Assembly (NCBI GenBank): GCA_903894995.1
Contig: CAITSG010000217.1
Span: forward strand, 1 to 42,031
From: an uncultured Burkholderiales bacterium
GTDB taxonomy: Bacteria; Pseudomonadota; Gammaproteobacteria; Burkholderiales; Burkholderiaceae_C
DNA length: 42,031 nucleotides
Reading direction: 5' to 3'
Shown here: positions 17,678-26,499 of the stretch, piece by piece
Position numbering within the stretch: position 1 is the stretch's first letter
How the letters are laid out: each line of letters opens with the position of its first letter
The notes under the pieces: generated by a model
The model's database searches: none
Told to the model about the DNA's origin: nothing
Seen by the model: the letters and a program-made list of their open reading frames with translations, nothing else
Translations under genes and position numbers: made by a program

Positions 17678-18999
17678 CAGTTCAACTCTTCCTTGCGAAT
17701 GCGCACGATGGGCGCCATCACGGTCGGCAGGGCTTGCATCTGGGCCAGCACATCGTTCAAGGTGCCTTCACGCGTGTCGTGGGTCAAGATGATCACGTCG
17801 GTTTGGTTTTCACCGGCTTGGCTGACCTGATCGGCCTCGCGCTGCAAGACCGCATCAATGCTGATGTCAGCCTGGGCCAGCAAACCGGTCAATTTGGCCA
17901 GCACACCCGCCTGGTCGGCCACGCGCAAACGCAGGTAATAGCTGGTCACCACTTCGGACATGGGCAGCACCGACAAGTTGCTCATAGAACCGGGCTGGAA
18001 GGCCAAATGCGGCACGCGGTTGAGCGGATCGGCCGTGTGCAAGCGGGTGATGTCCACCAAATCAGCAATCACCGCGCTGGCGGTGGGCTCGGAACCCGCG
18101 CCTTTGCCGTAATACAAGGTGGTGCCCACGGCATCGCCTTGCACCATCACGGCGTTCATGGCGCCCTCAACGTTGGCAATCAATCGCTGGGTTGGCACCA
18201 GGCTGGGGTGCACGCGCAATTCGATGCCCTGAGCGGTGCGCTTGGTGATGCCCAAAAGCTTGATGCGGTAGCCCAGTTGCTCGGCGTACTTGATGTCGGC
18301 CGCGCCCAACTTGGTGATGCCTTCGACATAGGCCTTGTCAAACTGCACCGGAATGCCGAAGGCAATCGCGCTCATCAAGGTCACTTTGTGGGCCGCGTCC
18401 ACGCCTTCGATGTCAAAGGTCGGGTCGGCTTCGGCATAACCCAATCGCTGGGCTTCCTGGAGCACCACACCAAAATCCAGCCCCTTGTCGCGCATCTCGG
18501 AAAGGATGAAGTTGGTCGTGCCGTTGATGATGCCCGCCACCCATTGGATGCTGTTGGCCGTCAGGCCTTCGCGCAGCGCCTTGATGATCGGAATACCACC
18601 TGCCACAGCGGCCTCAAAGGCCACCATCACACCTTTGGCTTGGGCCGCTGCAAAAATTTCAGTGCCGTGCACAGCGAGCAAGGCCTTGTTGGCGGTCACC
18701 ACATGCTTGCCTGCGGCAATGGCTTCCATCACCAGCGCTTTGGCAATGCCGTAACCACCAATCAACTCAATGACGATGTCGATCTCGGGGTTGGCAATCA
18801 CCGCGCGGGCGTCGCCCACCACCTGAACGCCCTCACCCACCAAGGCTTGGGCTCGTGCCACGTCCAAATCGGCCACCATGGTGATTTCAATGCCACGGCC
18901 TGCACGGCGCTGGATTTCTTCTTGGTTGCGCAGGAGCACATTAAAAGTACCACTGCCTACAGTGCCCATGCCCAACAGGCCCACTTTGATCGGTTTCAT
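17677..18999 (-). CDS. hom: Homoserine dehydrogenase
   Basis: NAD(P)H-dependent reduction of aspartate semialdehyde to homoserine, a branch point to threonine and methionine. The 440-residue monofunctional form has an N-terminal Rossmann fold (KVGLLGMGTVGSGTF), the catalytic domain with GIINGTTNFILSEM and EADPTFDIEGVDAAHK (catalytic Lys region), and a C-terminal ACT domain (YYLRLRVADQAGVLAKLTG) that normally senses threonine. ATG 18999 is preferred to 19041 because AAGAAGA precedes it and the Rossmann motif starts at once. The aminotransferase gene ends 51 nt upstream. Confidence 0.97.
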   Translation of the reverse strand: MKPIKVGLLGMGTVGSGTFNVLLRNQEEIQRRAGRGIEITMVADLDVARAQALVGEGVQVVGDARAVIANPEIDIVIELIGGYGIAKALVMEAIAAGKHVVTANKALLAVHGTEIFAAAQAKGVMVAFEAAVAGGIPIIKALREGLTANSIQWVAGIINGTTNFILSEMRDKGLDFGVVLQEAQRLGYAEADPTFDIEGVDAAHKVTLMSAIAFGIPVQFDKAYVEGITKLGAADIKYAEQLGYRIKLLGITKRTAQGIELRVHPSLVPTQRLIANVEGAMNAVMVQGDAVGTTLYYGKGAGSEPTASAVIADLVDITRLHTADPLNRVPHLAFQPGSMSNLSVLPMSEVVTSYYLRLRVADQAGVLAKLTGLLAQADISIDAVLQREADQVSQAGENQTDVIILTHDTREGTLNDVLAQMQALPTVMAPIVRIRKEELN

Positions 19000-19050
19000 T
19001 CTTATCTTCTTTACTGCATTGCGCCCGAAAGACTCGGGCAAGGATTGAAT

Positions 19051-20292
19051 TCAGGCCACCAAGGCTTCGGTGCCAAACCGTTGGCGTGCACCATCCAAAA
19101 ATCGGGCGACGCGGCCAATGGCCTCGCGCAAGTCGTCTTCATGGGGCAAAAACACGATGCGGAAGTGGTCGGCATCGGGCCAGTTAAAACCCGTACCCTG
19201 CACCAACATGACCTTGGTTTCTTCGAGCAATTGCAAAAAGAAATCCTGGTCATCTTGCACTGGGTAAATTTTAGGGTCCAACTTGGGGAACATGTACAAA
19301 GCCGCAAAGGGTTTGACGCAACTGACACCCGGAATCGCCGTGATCAACTGGTGCGCCAAATCGCGCTGCTTGCGCAGGCGACCGCCCTCGCCCACCAGCT
19401 CGTTGATGCTTTGGTGTCCACCCAAAGCCGTCTGGATGGCCCACTGACCCGGCACGTTGGCGCACAAACGCATATTGGACAGCATGTTCAGACCCTCGAT
19501 GTAATCGCGGGCTCTTTTTTTGTCGCCCGAAATCACCATCCAGCCCGCTCGGTAACCGCAGGAGCGGTAGCTTTTGGACAAGGAGTTGAAAGTGAGGGTC
19601 ACCACGTCTTGAGACAAACTGGCAAGGGGTGTGTGTTTGACGCCGTCGTACAGGACCTTGTCATACACCTCGTCGGCAAAGATCACCAATCCATGCTCAC
19701 GCGCAATCGCCACGATGCCCTTGAGCAACTCATCGGCATACAAGGCGCCCGTGGGGTTGTTGGGGTTGATGACCACAATGCCCTTGGTGCGCGGCGTCAC
19801 TTTGGCACGGATGTCGTTCAAATCAGGCATCCAGCCATTGGCTTCGTCACATCGGTAATGAACGGGCTTACCGCCCGACAAACTGGCCGCCGCCGTCCAC
19901 AGCGGGTAATCGGGCGAGGGCAAGAGCAACTCGTCGCCATCATCCAGCAAGCCGTTGGTGGCCATGACAATCAACTCGCTGGCCCCGTTGCCCAGGTAGA
20001 TGTCGTCCAGCGTGACGCCCAAAATGCCCTGCTTTTGAGTCTCGTGCATCACGGCTTTGCGTGCGGCAAAAATGCCTTTGCTGTCCGAATAGCCCGCCGA
20101 ATTGGGCAGATTGCGGATCATGTCCTGCTGAATTTCCTCGGGGGCATCGAAGCCAAAAACCGCCAGATTGCCGATGTTCAATTTGATGATTTTGTGGCCG
20201 TCCTCTTCCATCTGACGCGCTCGGTCCATGATGGGGCCGCGAATGTCATAACAAACGTTGGCGAGCTTGGCAGATTTCTGAATGGTCTTCAA
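19051..20292 (-). CDS. alaA: Alanine aminotransferase (AlaA-like)
   Basis: Class I/II PLP aminotransferase resembling E. coli AlaA (YfbQ), which makes alanine from pyruvate and glutamate. Matching blocks include KSAKLANVCYDIRGP, KLNIGN, NGASELIV, VVINPNNPTGALY, FADEVYDKVLYD, the PLP lysine in SLSKSYR, and a C-terminal GVSCVKPFAALYMFPK. With TTG 20292 it has 413 residues. That start follows GGAGG by 4 nt and puts KTIQKSAKL at the N-terminus as in relatives; the frame stays open to 20382, including ATG 20343, with sequence unlike the family. It is first in the direction of hom-thrC and probably leads that operon. Confidence 0.9.
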   Translation of the reverse strand: MKTIQKSAKLANVCYDIRGPIMDRARQMEEDGHKIIKLNIGNLAVFGFDAPEEIQQDMIRNLPNSAGYSDSKGIFAARKAVMHETQKQGILGVTLDDIYLGNGASELIVMATNGLLDDGDELLLPSPDYPLWTAAASLSGGKPVHYRCDEANGWMPDLNDIRAKVTPRTKGIVVINPNNPTGALYADELLKGIVAIAREHGLVIFADEVYDKVLYDGVKHTPLASLSQDVVTLTFNSLSKSYRSCGYRAGWMVISGDKKRARDYIEGLNMLSNMRLCANVPGQWAIQTALGGHQSINELVGEGGRLRKQRDLAHQLITAIPGVSCVKPFAALYMFPKLDPKIYPVQDDQDFFLQLLEETKVMLVQGTGFNWPDADHFRIVFLPHEDDLREAIGRVARFLDGARQRFGTEALVA

Positions 20293-20426
20293 AGTGCCTC
20301 CAAAGGCAGTGTGGGTAAGGGAAAACCTATAATTTGACCACATTTCAAGACCGCTCCGACGCATAAGTTCCTGAGCAACCACTCCATTCTTTGAGGCAAT
20401 TGCCTCTGAACCTCGACAGCAACTGC

Positions 20427-20804
20427 ATGAAACTACAACCGGACAAATCCAACAGCCTCACCATCAACGCTTACGGACCCGGGTGGCTTGAAGTCAATGG
20501 ACAAAAGTTCAACCACTCCCTGTGCGTCAGCAGTTTTCCGGACGCAAGCCCTGAAGCTTGGTCGGTCGGACGGTTTGAGGATTTGAAGGTGCAGGATTTT
20601 GAATGGCTGACCCGAAGCGGTGCCGAGTTGGTCATCTTTGGCAGTGGTCAGCGACTGCGTTTCCCGCAAGCTGCATGGCATGCACCCCTCATGAAACAAG
20701 GCATTGGCCTAGAGACCATGGACACAGCTGCCGCTTGCCGCACGTACAACATATTGGCCAGTGAAGGCCGCAAGGTGGTGGCGCTTCTTTTGCTGGAGTC
20801 CTAA
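20427..20804 (+). CDS. Mth938-like domain protein
   Basis: A 125-residue small soluble protein of the Mth938/DUF498 fold, related to the mitochondrial complex I assembly factor NDUFAF3, with no established bacterial function. Typical blocks are INAYGPGWLEVNGQKFNHSL, the core EWLTRSGAELVIFGSGQRLRFP, and the tail GIGLETMDTAAACRTYNILASEGRKVVALLL. The start is ATG 20427; an in-frame TTG at 20391 also exists and neither has a strong ribosome-binding site. It is divergent from alaA, 134 nt apart, and precedes bcp by 160 nt. Confidence 0.88.
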   Translation: MKLQPDKSNSLTINAYGPGWLEVNGQKFNHSLCVSSFPDASPEAWSVGRFEDLKVQDFEWLTRSGAELVIFGSGQRLRFPQAAWHAPLMKQGIGLETMDTAAACRTYNILASEGRKVVALLLLES

Positions 20805-20964
20805 ACTACTCATTTTTCTGAAGACCCTTGAGGACTGAGAAGACTGACAAATAAAGGTAATTGTTCAGAGTAAAATATGTAGTTGTCGAGGCTTCAAGCC
20901 TTTAGCGAAGCTGCAACCGACCCAGGTGCACATCGCTCAACCAGTCAAGCGAGATCAAAGTTTT

Positions 20965-21450
20965 ATGGCGATCGTTCTGAACAAACTCCTCCCTGAATTT
21001 GAAGCCAACGCCACTTCCGGCTTGAAAGTTTCGAACATTTCTCACCTCGGTCAAACCGTTGTTTTGTTTTTTTACCCCAAAGACAATACCCCCGGATGCA
21101 CCACCGAAGCCATGCAATTTCGAGACAAATACAAGGATTTCGTTAAAGCAGGCGCATTGGTTTTGGGTGTTTCCCGAGACAACATGAAGTCTCATGACGA
21201 TTTCAAATCCAAGCTGGAACTACCCTTTGAGTTGATCGCAGACACGGAAGAAAAAATGTGTCATATGTTCGGCGTTGTCAAAAATAAAATCATGTATGGC
21301 AAAAAAGTCAAAGGTATTGAACGTAGTACCTTCTTGATCGGGCCAGATGGCACCTTGAAACAGGAATGGCGTGGCCTCAAAGTTCCTGGCCACGTTGAAG
21401 AAGTGTTGCAAGCGGTCAAAGATTTGAAAAAAGCGGTTGTTGTCGCCTGA
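20965..21450 (+). CDS. bcp: Thioredoxin-dependent peroxiredoxin, Bcp/PrxQ type
   Basis: Reduces hydroperoxides using thioredoxin, in the cytoplasm. The 161-residue protein contains FFYPKDNTPGCTTEAMQFRD with the peroxidatic Cys45. The resolving cysteine found five residues later in E. coli BCP (Cys50) is Met50 here. The only other cysteine is C99 in EEKMCHMFGV. This copy may therefore use a 1-Cys mechanism or C99. ATG 20965 is chosen from the family start; GCGAGA lies about 10 nt upstream. An inverted repeat AGGCTT-C-AAGCCT (20889-20901) sits in its leader. Confidence 0.93.
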   Translation: MAIVLNKLLPEFEANATSGLKVSNISHLGQTVVLFFYPKDNTPGCTTEAMQFRDKYKDFVKAGALVLGVSRDNMKSHDDFKSKLELPFELIADTEEKMCHMFGVVKNKIMYGKKVKGIERSTFLIGPDGTLKQEWRGLKVPGHVEEVLQAVKDLKKAVVVA

Positions 21451-21529
21451 AACATTCTGCGTTCAGTGACATAAGGCTCGTGCATAATGAATCTATGAAG
21501 CTGGAATTCAGCCCCTTGTTACCCGATTG

Positions 21530-21561
21530 AAAAGCCGCCCGGATTTCCTGGCGGCTTTTTA
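21530..21561 (+). terminator. Terminator between bcp and the PhoH gene
   Basis: AAAA, GCCGCC stem (21534-21539), 10-nt loop, GGCGGC stem (21550-21555), then TTTTTATTTT. It lies 80 nt after the bcp stop and about 40 nt before the PhoH-gene start, so the PhoH gene depends on read-through or on a promoter very close to its start. Confidence 0.85.
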
Positions 21562-21599
21562 TTTTGTTGTCCGTTTTCCACCTGATGAGGTCAATGCAC

Positions 21600-23342
21600 A
21601 TGCCACTGCCACCCGCCCCCACACAACGCGCCAGCCGCTTGACCCACACAGCGTTCACCACGGCTGCTGGCGACGATAACAGCCCTGGCTCTGCCATGAT
21701 TCAAATCGAGACCAAAGCCCCATTGGCTGCAACGCCCCAAGCTGCTCCCAGCATTCAGGCCGTTGCAACTGGTCAAAAGCTTGCGACCTCCCCAACGGCA
21801 GCTTCTACGACTAAAAAAAGCGCCAGTCCACGAAAGTCAAGTGCCGTTGTCACCCCGTCCGACCCAACGCTTGAACTGGCCAAGGCTGCAGCACAAGCCG
21901 GCAAGACACGGCCTGTCCCGGCTGCTGCTGCTCGCGCTAAACGCAAGACAGGTCCAAGCAAATTGTTTGTGCTGGACACCAACGTGCTCATGCATGACCC
22001 CATGAGTCTGTTTCGTTTTGAAGAGCACGATGTCTTTTTGCCCATGATCGTTCTGGAAGAACTCGATGGGCACAAAAAAGGCATGACCGAGGTGGCACGC
22101 AATGCACGTCAAGCCAGCCGCTCGCTGGACGCCTTGGCCTCAGGTCAAGGTGAGGACTTGAGCAAAGGCTCTGCCTTGAATGCCACAGGCCACACGGATG
22201 CCACAGGTCAGTTGTTTTTTCAAACCCAATCCCTGGACTTGAGCCTGCCACTGGCTTTGCCCCAAGGCAAGGCCGATAACCAAATTCTGGGCGTGGTCAA
22301 AGCATTGGGGCAAATGCATGCACCACGTGAAGTCGTGTTGGTGTCCAAGGACATCAACATGCGCGTCAAAGCACGTGCCTTGGGGCTGCATGCCGAAGAC
22401 TACCAAAACGATAAAACTTTAGAAGATGGTGATTTGCTTTACCCAGGTTCTTTGGCTTTACCAGCCGATTTCTGGGTTAAAAATGGCAAAACGGTAGAAA
22501 GTTGGCAACAAGGCACACACACCTTTTACCGAATTTCAGGTCCCATAGTGCCCAACCTGTTCATCAACCAATTCGTCTATTACGAGGCACCCGGTGAGCC
22601 CAGCCTCTTTGCCCGGGTGACTGAAATACGAGGAAAAACTGCTGTTTTGCGTACCCTTAAAGACTTTGGACACCAAAAAAATGCCGTTTGGGGGGTGACT
22701 GCTCGCAACCGCGAACAGAATTTCGCTGTCAACTTGCTCACAGATCCTGACATTGATTTTGTGACCCTGGCGGGTACGGCTGGAACGGGTAAAACCCTGA
22801 TGGCCCTGGCCGCAGGGCTGACGCAGGTCTTGGACGACCGCCGCTACACCGAAATCATCATGACCCGAGCCACCGTGAGTGTGGGTGAAGACATCGGATT
22901 TTTGCCTGGCACCGAAGAAGAAAAAATGGGTCCTTGGATGGGTGCACTTGACGACAACTTGGAGTTTTTAGCCAAAGGTGACGGTGGCAATTCTGGCGAA
23001 TGGGGACGCGCTGCCACCAATGAACTCATCAAAAGCCGCATCAAGATCAAAAGCATGAACTTCATGCGCGGACGGACCTTCATGAACAAATACGTGATCA
23101 TTGATGAGGCACAAAACCTGACTCCCAAGCAAATGAAAACCCTGATCACCCGCGCAGGCCCCGGTACCAAAATCATTTGCATGGGTAATCTGGCTCAGAT
23201 CGACACGCCTTATTTGACGGAAGGCTCCTCAGGATTGACTTACGCGGTAGACCGTTTCAAGGGTTGGGCTCATGGGGGCCATATCACCTTGGCCCGAGGT
23301 GAGCGTTCGCGCTTGGCCGACTTTGCCAGTGACGCGCTCTAA
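21600..23342 (+). CDS. PIN-PhoH family ATPase/ribonuclease-like protein
   Basis: Two-domain protein of 580 residues. After an Ala/Thr/Lys-rich disordered start (1-115) comes a PIN domain (about 120-270, KLFVLDTNVLMHDP, with acidic residues typical of Mg-dependent ribonucleases, ending near VLVSKDINMRVKARALGL). It is followed by a PhoH ATPase domain with Walker A GTAGTGKT (about 390) and Walker B YVIIDEAQN (about 500). PIN-PhoH proteins (PhoH2 type) have been described as RNA helicase/RNases; the role in proteobacteria is not settled. ATG 21600 has GAGG 9 nt upstream and begins MPLPPAPTQRA, which I recall from relatives; in-frame starts at 21585, 21594 and 21696 are alternatives. Convergent with dnaB, 29 nt apart. 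Confidence 0.92.
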   Translation: MPLPPAPTQRASRLTHTAFTTAAGDDNSPGSAMIQIETKAPLAATPQAAPSIQAVATGQKLATSPTAASTTKKSASPRKSSAVVTPSDPTLELAKAAAQAGKTRPVPAAAARAKRKTGPSKLFVLDTNVLMHDPMSLFRFEEHDVFLPMIVLEELDGHKKGMTEVARNARQASRSLDALASGQGEDLSKGSALNATGHTDATGQLFFQTQSLDLSLPLALPQGKADNQILGVVKALGQMHAPREVVLVSKDINMRVKARALGLHAEDYQNDKTLEDGDLLYPGSLALPADFWVKNGKTVESWQQGTHTFYRISGPIVPNLFINQFVYYEAPGEPSLFARVTEIRGKTAVLRTLKDFGHQKNAVWGVTARNREQNFAVNLLTDPDIDFVTLAGTAGTGKTLMALAAGLTQVLDDRRYTEIIMTRATVSVGEDIGFLPGTEEEKMGPWMGALDDNLEFLAKGDGGNSGEWGRAATNELIKSRIKIKSMNFMRGRTFMNKYVIIDEAQNLTPKQMKTLITRAGPGTKIICMGNLAQIDTPYLTEGSSGLTYAVDRFKGWAHGGHITLARGERSRLADFASDAL

Positions 23343-23368
23343 GCGATCACAGGCTTGGCCTAGGTAGA

Positions 23369-23391
23369 GTCTCAGTAATCGTCACTGAGAC
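23369..23391. terminator. Possible weak terminator between the PhoH gene and dnaB
   Basis: Inverted repeat GTCTCAG / CTGAGAC (7-bp arms, 9-nt loop) between the two convergent genes; its left arm contains the dnaB stop codon. There is no T-tract, so if it terminates it does so weakly. Confidence 0.3.
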
Positions 23392-24790
23392 CCGACGCCA
23401 GGCTTTCAAAGCGTGTCAGATTTTTCAGGAAGGTCAACCGGACCGTGCCTGTAGGGCCATTACGCTGCTTGCCAATGATGATTTCTGCCACCCCAGGGTC
23501 TTTAGAGTCCTTGTTGTAATAATCGTCGCGGTAAATGAACATGATGATGTCCGCATCCTGCTCGATGGCACCCGACTCACGCAAGTCGCTCATCATGGGT
23601 CGCTTGTCGGTGCGCTGTTCCACACTGCGGTTGAGCTGTGACAACGCAATCACAGGGCATTGCAGTTCCTTGGCTAACATTTTCAGGCCACGAGAAATTT
23701 CTCCCAATTCTGTGGCTCGGTTGTCTCCGCCAGAACCTCCGGAGCCACTCATGAGTTGCAAGTAATCCACCACGATCAAGCCGAGCTTGCCGCATTGACG
23801 TGACAAACGGCGGGCATTGGCACGCAACTCAGAAGACGTCAAACCTGGTGTTTCGTCAATGTGCAAAGACACTGTCCGCAATTTTTCGATGGCTTCAGTC
23901 AAACGCGGCCACTCATCGTCGGTCAGCTTGCCAGTGCGCAGATGGCCTTGGTCAATGCGACCTATTGACCCCACCACACGCACCGCCAATTGAGATGCCC
24001 CCATTTCCATCGAGAAAACCGCCACAGGCAAACCTTCATTCAAGGCCACATGTTCAGCGATATTGATCGCAAATGCAGTCTTACCCATGGATGGACGAGC
24101 GGCCAAAACCACCATGTCCCCCGCCTGCAAACCCGAGGTCATGCGGTCCAAGTCATAAAAACCTGTGGGTACGCCGGTGACTTCATTGGGGTTGTTGGCC
24201 ATCTCCTGCACCCGGTCGAGCAGTTCCACCACAAGCGTATCCATCGACTGGAAACCCTGCTTCATGCGAGAGCCTTCTTCACCAATGTTGAAGATTTTTT
24301 GCTCTGCTTCATCCAGGATGCGATCAATCGCTTTGCCTTGCGGGTTGAATGCGTTGGTGGCGATCTCGTCACTCGCGCTCACCAGTTTGCGCAAGATGGA
24401 CCTCTCCCGAACAATCTCCGCATAACGGCGAATGTTGCTGGCGCTGGGCACATATTGGGCAAGAGAATTGAGGTAACCCAAGCCCCCCATTTCCTCGGCT
24501 TTGCCCAAATTCTGCAACTGTTCGTTGACCGTAATCACGTCTGCAGGTTTGGAGGTATTGATCAGTGCGCCAATTGCAGCGTAAATCAATTTGTGCTCGT
24601 GACGGTAAAAGTCATTGTCAACCAGCAAATCACCCACACGATCCCATGCCGTGTTGTCCAGCAAAAGTCCACCCAAAACACTTGATTCAGCCTCAATGGA
24701 ATGAGGCGGCACACGAAGCTTGGCCACTTGATTGTCAACGGACAGATCAGCAGGAAAAGAGTTCAATGGAAGGGTCAATGCAGCGGACAT
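23372..24790 (-). CDS. dnaB: Replicative DNA helicase DnaB
   Basis: Hexameric 5'-3' helicase of the replication fork. The 472-residue protein has the N-terminal dimerisation/primase-interaction domain (about 25-130, PPHSIEAESSVLGGLLLDN), a linker helix, and the RecA-like motor with Walker A ARPSMGKTAF (about 225), GLPVAVFSMEMG, and Walker B LIVVDYLQLM. No intein is present. ATG 24790 is preceded by CACTCCTCC rather than a Shine-Dalgarno. It lies downstream of rpsF-priB-rpsR-rplI but is separated by a strong terminator and has its own leader with a consensus DnaA box (24852-24860). Confidence 0.97.
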   Translation of the reverse strand: MSAALTLPLNSFPADLSVDNQVAKLRVPPHSIEAESSVLGGLLLDNTAWDRVGDLLVDNDFYRHEHKLIYAAIGALINTSKPADVITVNEQLQNLGKAEEMGGLGYLNSLAQYVPSASNIRRYAEIVRERSILRKLVSASDEIATNAFNPQGKAIDRILDEAEQKIFNIGEEGSRMKQGFQSMDTLVVELLDRVQEMANNPNEVTGVPTGFYDLDRMTSGLQAGDMVVLAARPSMGKTAFAINIAEHVALNEGLPVAVFSMEMGASQLAVRVVGSIGRIDQGHLRTGKLTDDEWPRLTEAIEKLRTVSLHIDETPGLTSSELRANARRLSRQCGKLGLIVVDYLQLMSGSGGSGGDNRATELGEISRGLKMLAKELQCPVIALSQLNRSVEQRTDKRPMMSDLRESGAIEQDADIIMFIYRDDYYNKDSKDPGVAEIIIGKQRNGPTGTVRLTFLKNLTRFESLASGLSDDY

Positions 24791-24851
24791 GGAGGAGTGA
24801 CTTTAAATAGCCATGGTAAAAGGGAAAACAATCAAATGACCAACATAAACC

Positions 24852-24860
24852 TGTGGATAA
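24852..24860 (-). promoter_or_regulatory. dnaB: Consensus DnaA box in the dnaB leader
   Basis: The minus strand reads TTATCCACA, identical to the E. coli consensus DnaA box. It lies 62 nt upstream of the dnaB ATG. A possible promoter, TTGATC and GAATAT about 18 nt apart, ends just upstream, which would place the box at or just after the transcription start. A single 9-mer can occur by chance, but the location before a replication gene argues for a role. Confidence 0.55.
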
Positions 24861-24920
24861 ACTCAGAATATTCGGTGAAGAACCCCGTACAGATCAAGTA
24901 AGTTTGTACCATGCTCCAAC

Positions 24921-24956
24921 AAAAAAGCCGCCAAGCACAAGGCCAGGCGGCTTTTT
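24921..24956 (-). terminator. Terminator after rplI
   Basis: Minus strand: GAAAAA, GCCGCC stem, loop, GGCGGC stem, TTTTTT. It lies 17 nt after the rplI stop and separates the ribosomal-protein operon from dnaB. Confidence 0.85.
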
Positions 24957-24972
24957 CAGAACGACGCAGTGA

Positions 24973-25425
24973 TCAGGCAGTTTCGCCGAGCACAGACACC
25001 GTCACATCAACCACCACATCAGTGTGCAAGGCCACAGCAACCGAAGATTCGCTGACCGTTTTGATCGGGCCCATGGGCATGCGAATTTGCGATTTGAGCA
25101 GTTTGTAACCTTGCTTGTTCAGCGCCTCGGCAATGTCGTTGTTGGTCACGGAACCAAACAAACGGCCATCGACACCGGCTTTTTGCGACAACTTGACCAC
25201 CAAACCGGCCAGCTTTTCGCCTTGGGCTTGGGCTTCGGCCAACTTGGCAGCAGCGGCTTTTTCGAGTTCAACACGGCGAGCTTCGAACTCGGCCTTGTTG
25301 GTTTCAGTGGCGCGACGTGCACGGCCTTGTGGGATCAGGAAATTGCGAGCGTAGCCGTCTTTGACTTTGACGATATCGCCCAGATTACCCAGGTTCACAA
25401 CCTTTTCGAGCAGAATGATTTGCAT
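24973..25425 (-). CDS. rplI: 50S ribosomal protein L9
   Basis: 150 residues, full length. The N-terminal rRNA-binding domain reads [28 protein letters not shown] in the normal pattern (GY-ARNFLIP), followed by the long connecting helix (about 40-75, rich in A/E/K) and the C-terminal domain. AAGGAG stands 7 nt before ATG 25425 and overlaps the rpsR stop codon (TAAGGAG), so the two genes are tightly linked. Confidence 0.98.
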   Translation of the reverse strand: MQIILLEKVVNLGNLGDIVKVKDGYARNFLIPQGRARRATETNKAEFEARRVELEKAAAAKLAEAQAQGEKLAGLVVKLSQKAGVDGRLFGSVTNNDIAEALNKQGYKLLKSQIRMPMGPIKTVSESSVAVALHTDVVVDVTVSVLGETA

Positions 25426-25436
25426 GGTTGGACTCC

Positions 25437-25718
25437 TTAGACTTTGTGCTGGTCGGTGTAGGGCAACATGGCCAAGAAGCGCGCACGCTTGATGGCTGTG
25501 TTGAGCTGGCGCTGGAAAATGGCACGGGTGCCCGTCAAGCGTGCAGGGATGATCTTGCCGTTTTCTGCGATGAAGTCACGCAATGTGTCGACATCTTTGT
25601 AGTCGATTTCTTCGACGCCAGTGACTGTGAAGCGGCAGAAACGCTTGCGCTTGAACAGCAGTGACTGGGTGTTGCGCTTAGGGCGCTTGTCTTTGTTGAA
25701 TTTTTTGAACGTGGCCAT
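25437..25718 (-). CDS. rpsR: 30S ribosomal protein S18
   Basis: 93 residues with the S18 core [25 protein letters not shown] and the basic C-terminal stretch [20 protein letters not shown]. It binds 16S rRNA together with S6, encoded two genes upstream. CAGGAGG lies 4 nt before ATG 25718. It starts 14 nt after priB. Confidence 0.98.
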   Translation of the reverse strand: MATFKKFNKDKRPKRNTQSLLFKRKRFCRFTVTGVEEIDYKDVDTLRDFIAENGKIIPARLTGTRAIFQRQLNTAIKRARFLAMLPYTDQHKV

Positions 25719-25732
25719 GGGGCCTCCTGAAA

Positions 25733-26020
25733 TTAATCTTGCTGAAACTCTTGAATGTGCAACACGACACTTTTGCCTTGTCGAGGGGTGGCCAAAAAGC
25801 CTTTGAACGTCCAGACACTGCCTACCGCTTGCTTGGCCAGTCTTTCTGCCAATGACCCAATGGCCAAGGCACGAAGTTTCAACTGGACTTTGCGCATTTG
25901 CCCAGCCTCTTCAATTTCAGAGGCGTGCTCCAGAATCAAATCGAGAGCAGGCAAACCAGCGGGGGTGTATCGCAAAGCGGCTTGCTCGGCAATACAGGCA
26001 TTCAGTTCGGTGCGGTTCAC
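25733..26020 (-). CDS. priB: Primosomal replication protein N (PriB)
   Basis: A 95-residue single OB-fold protein that helps PriA restart stalled forks by binding single-stranded [23 protein letters not shown], the core [12 protein letters not shown] and the closing [18 protein letters not shown] match betaproteobacterial PriB, and its place between rpsF and rpsR is the conserved one. The start is GTG 26020, the only good codon in this frame after the rpsF stop. GAGGA abuts it directly, an unusually short spacing, so translation may rely on coupling to rpsF, whose stop is 17 nt upstream. Confidence 0.93.
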   Translation of the reverse strand: MNRTELNACIAEQAALRYTPAGLPALDLILEHASEIEEAGQMRKVQLKLRALAIGSLAERLAKQAVGSVWTFKGFLATPRQGKSVVLHIQEFQQD

Positions 26021-26037
26021 TCCTCAACAGGCACGTG

Positions 26038-26403
26038 TCAAGCGGCGAATTCGGCTTGTTGTGACTTGCGGGCTTCTTCGCGCTCGACTTGCTTCATCAT
26101 GGACGAAGGGCCTGCGTCGGCTTTTTTCTTCAGCACAGTCAAGTGACGCAAAACAGCGTCGTTGAACTTGAACGCGTGTTCGAGTTCGGCCATGACAGCC
26201 TGATCGGCTTCGATGTTGACGCACAAGTAGTGTGCTTTGCCCAGTTTGTTGATCTGGTATGCCAACTGACGGCGGCCCCAGTCTTCAACACGGTGGATGG
26301 CACCACCGCCGGCAACGATCATGCCTTTGTAACGCTCCAGCATGGCTGGAACTTGTTCGGACTGATCGGGATGGATCAGCAAAATGATTTCGTAATGACG
26401 CAT
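26038..26403 (-). CDS. rpsF: 30S ribosomal protein S6
   Basis: 121 residues opening [22 protein letters not shown], with [18 protein letters not shown] and the C-terminal extension rich in E/K/A, as in betaproteobacterial S6. It pairs with S18 on the ribosome platform. ATG 26403 has AAGGAG 6 nt upstream. It is the first gene of rpsF-priB-rpsR-rplI; a TATAAT at 26486-26491 is the likely -10 of the operon. Confidence 0.98.
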   Translation of the reverse strand: MRHYEIILLIHPDQSEQVPAMLERYKGMIVAGGGAIHRVEDWGRRQLAYQINKLGKAHYLCVNIEADQAVMAELEHAFKFNDAVLRHLTVLKKKADAGPSSMMKQVEREEARKSQQAEFAA

Positions 26404-26485
26404 TGAGACTCCTTGCGGTTAACCCAAAAAGGTTGGAAAAGCCGCCCCCAGCGTCTGGTCGGGGTGCGGCAAGGGAAAGCCAAAC

Positions 26486-26491
26486 ATTATA
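26486..26491 (-). promoter_or_regulatory. rpsF: Candidate -10 element of the rpsF operon
   Basis: The minus strand carries a perfect TATAAT (GGCTATAATG), 83-88 nt upstream of the rpsF ATG and just past the stop of the symporter gene at 26500. No good TTGACA-like -35 is found 16-18 nt upstream; that part would lie in the end of the symporter coding region. The predicted leader is about 75 nt. Confidence 0.5.
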
Positions 26492-26499
26492 GCCTGAAA

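Noticed and set aside
17605-20337. Open frame of 910 codons antisense to hom and alaA
   Set aside because: A shadow frame: low-complexity His/Gly/Gln-rich translation spanning two well-identified genes on the other strand.
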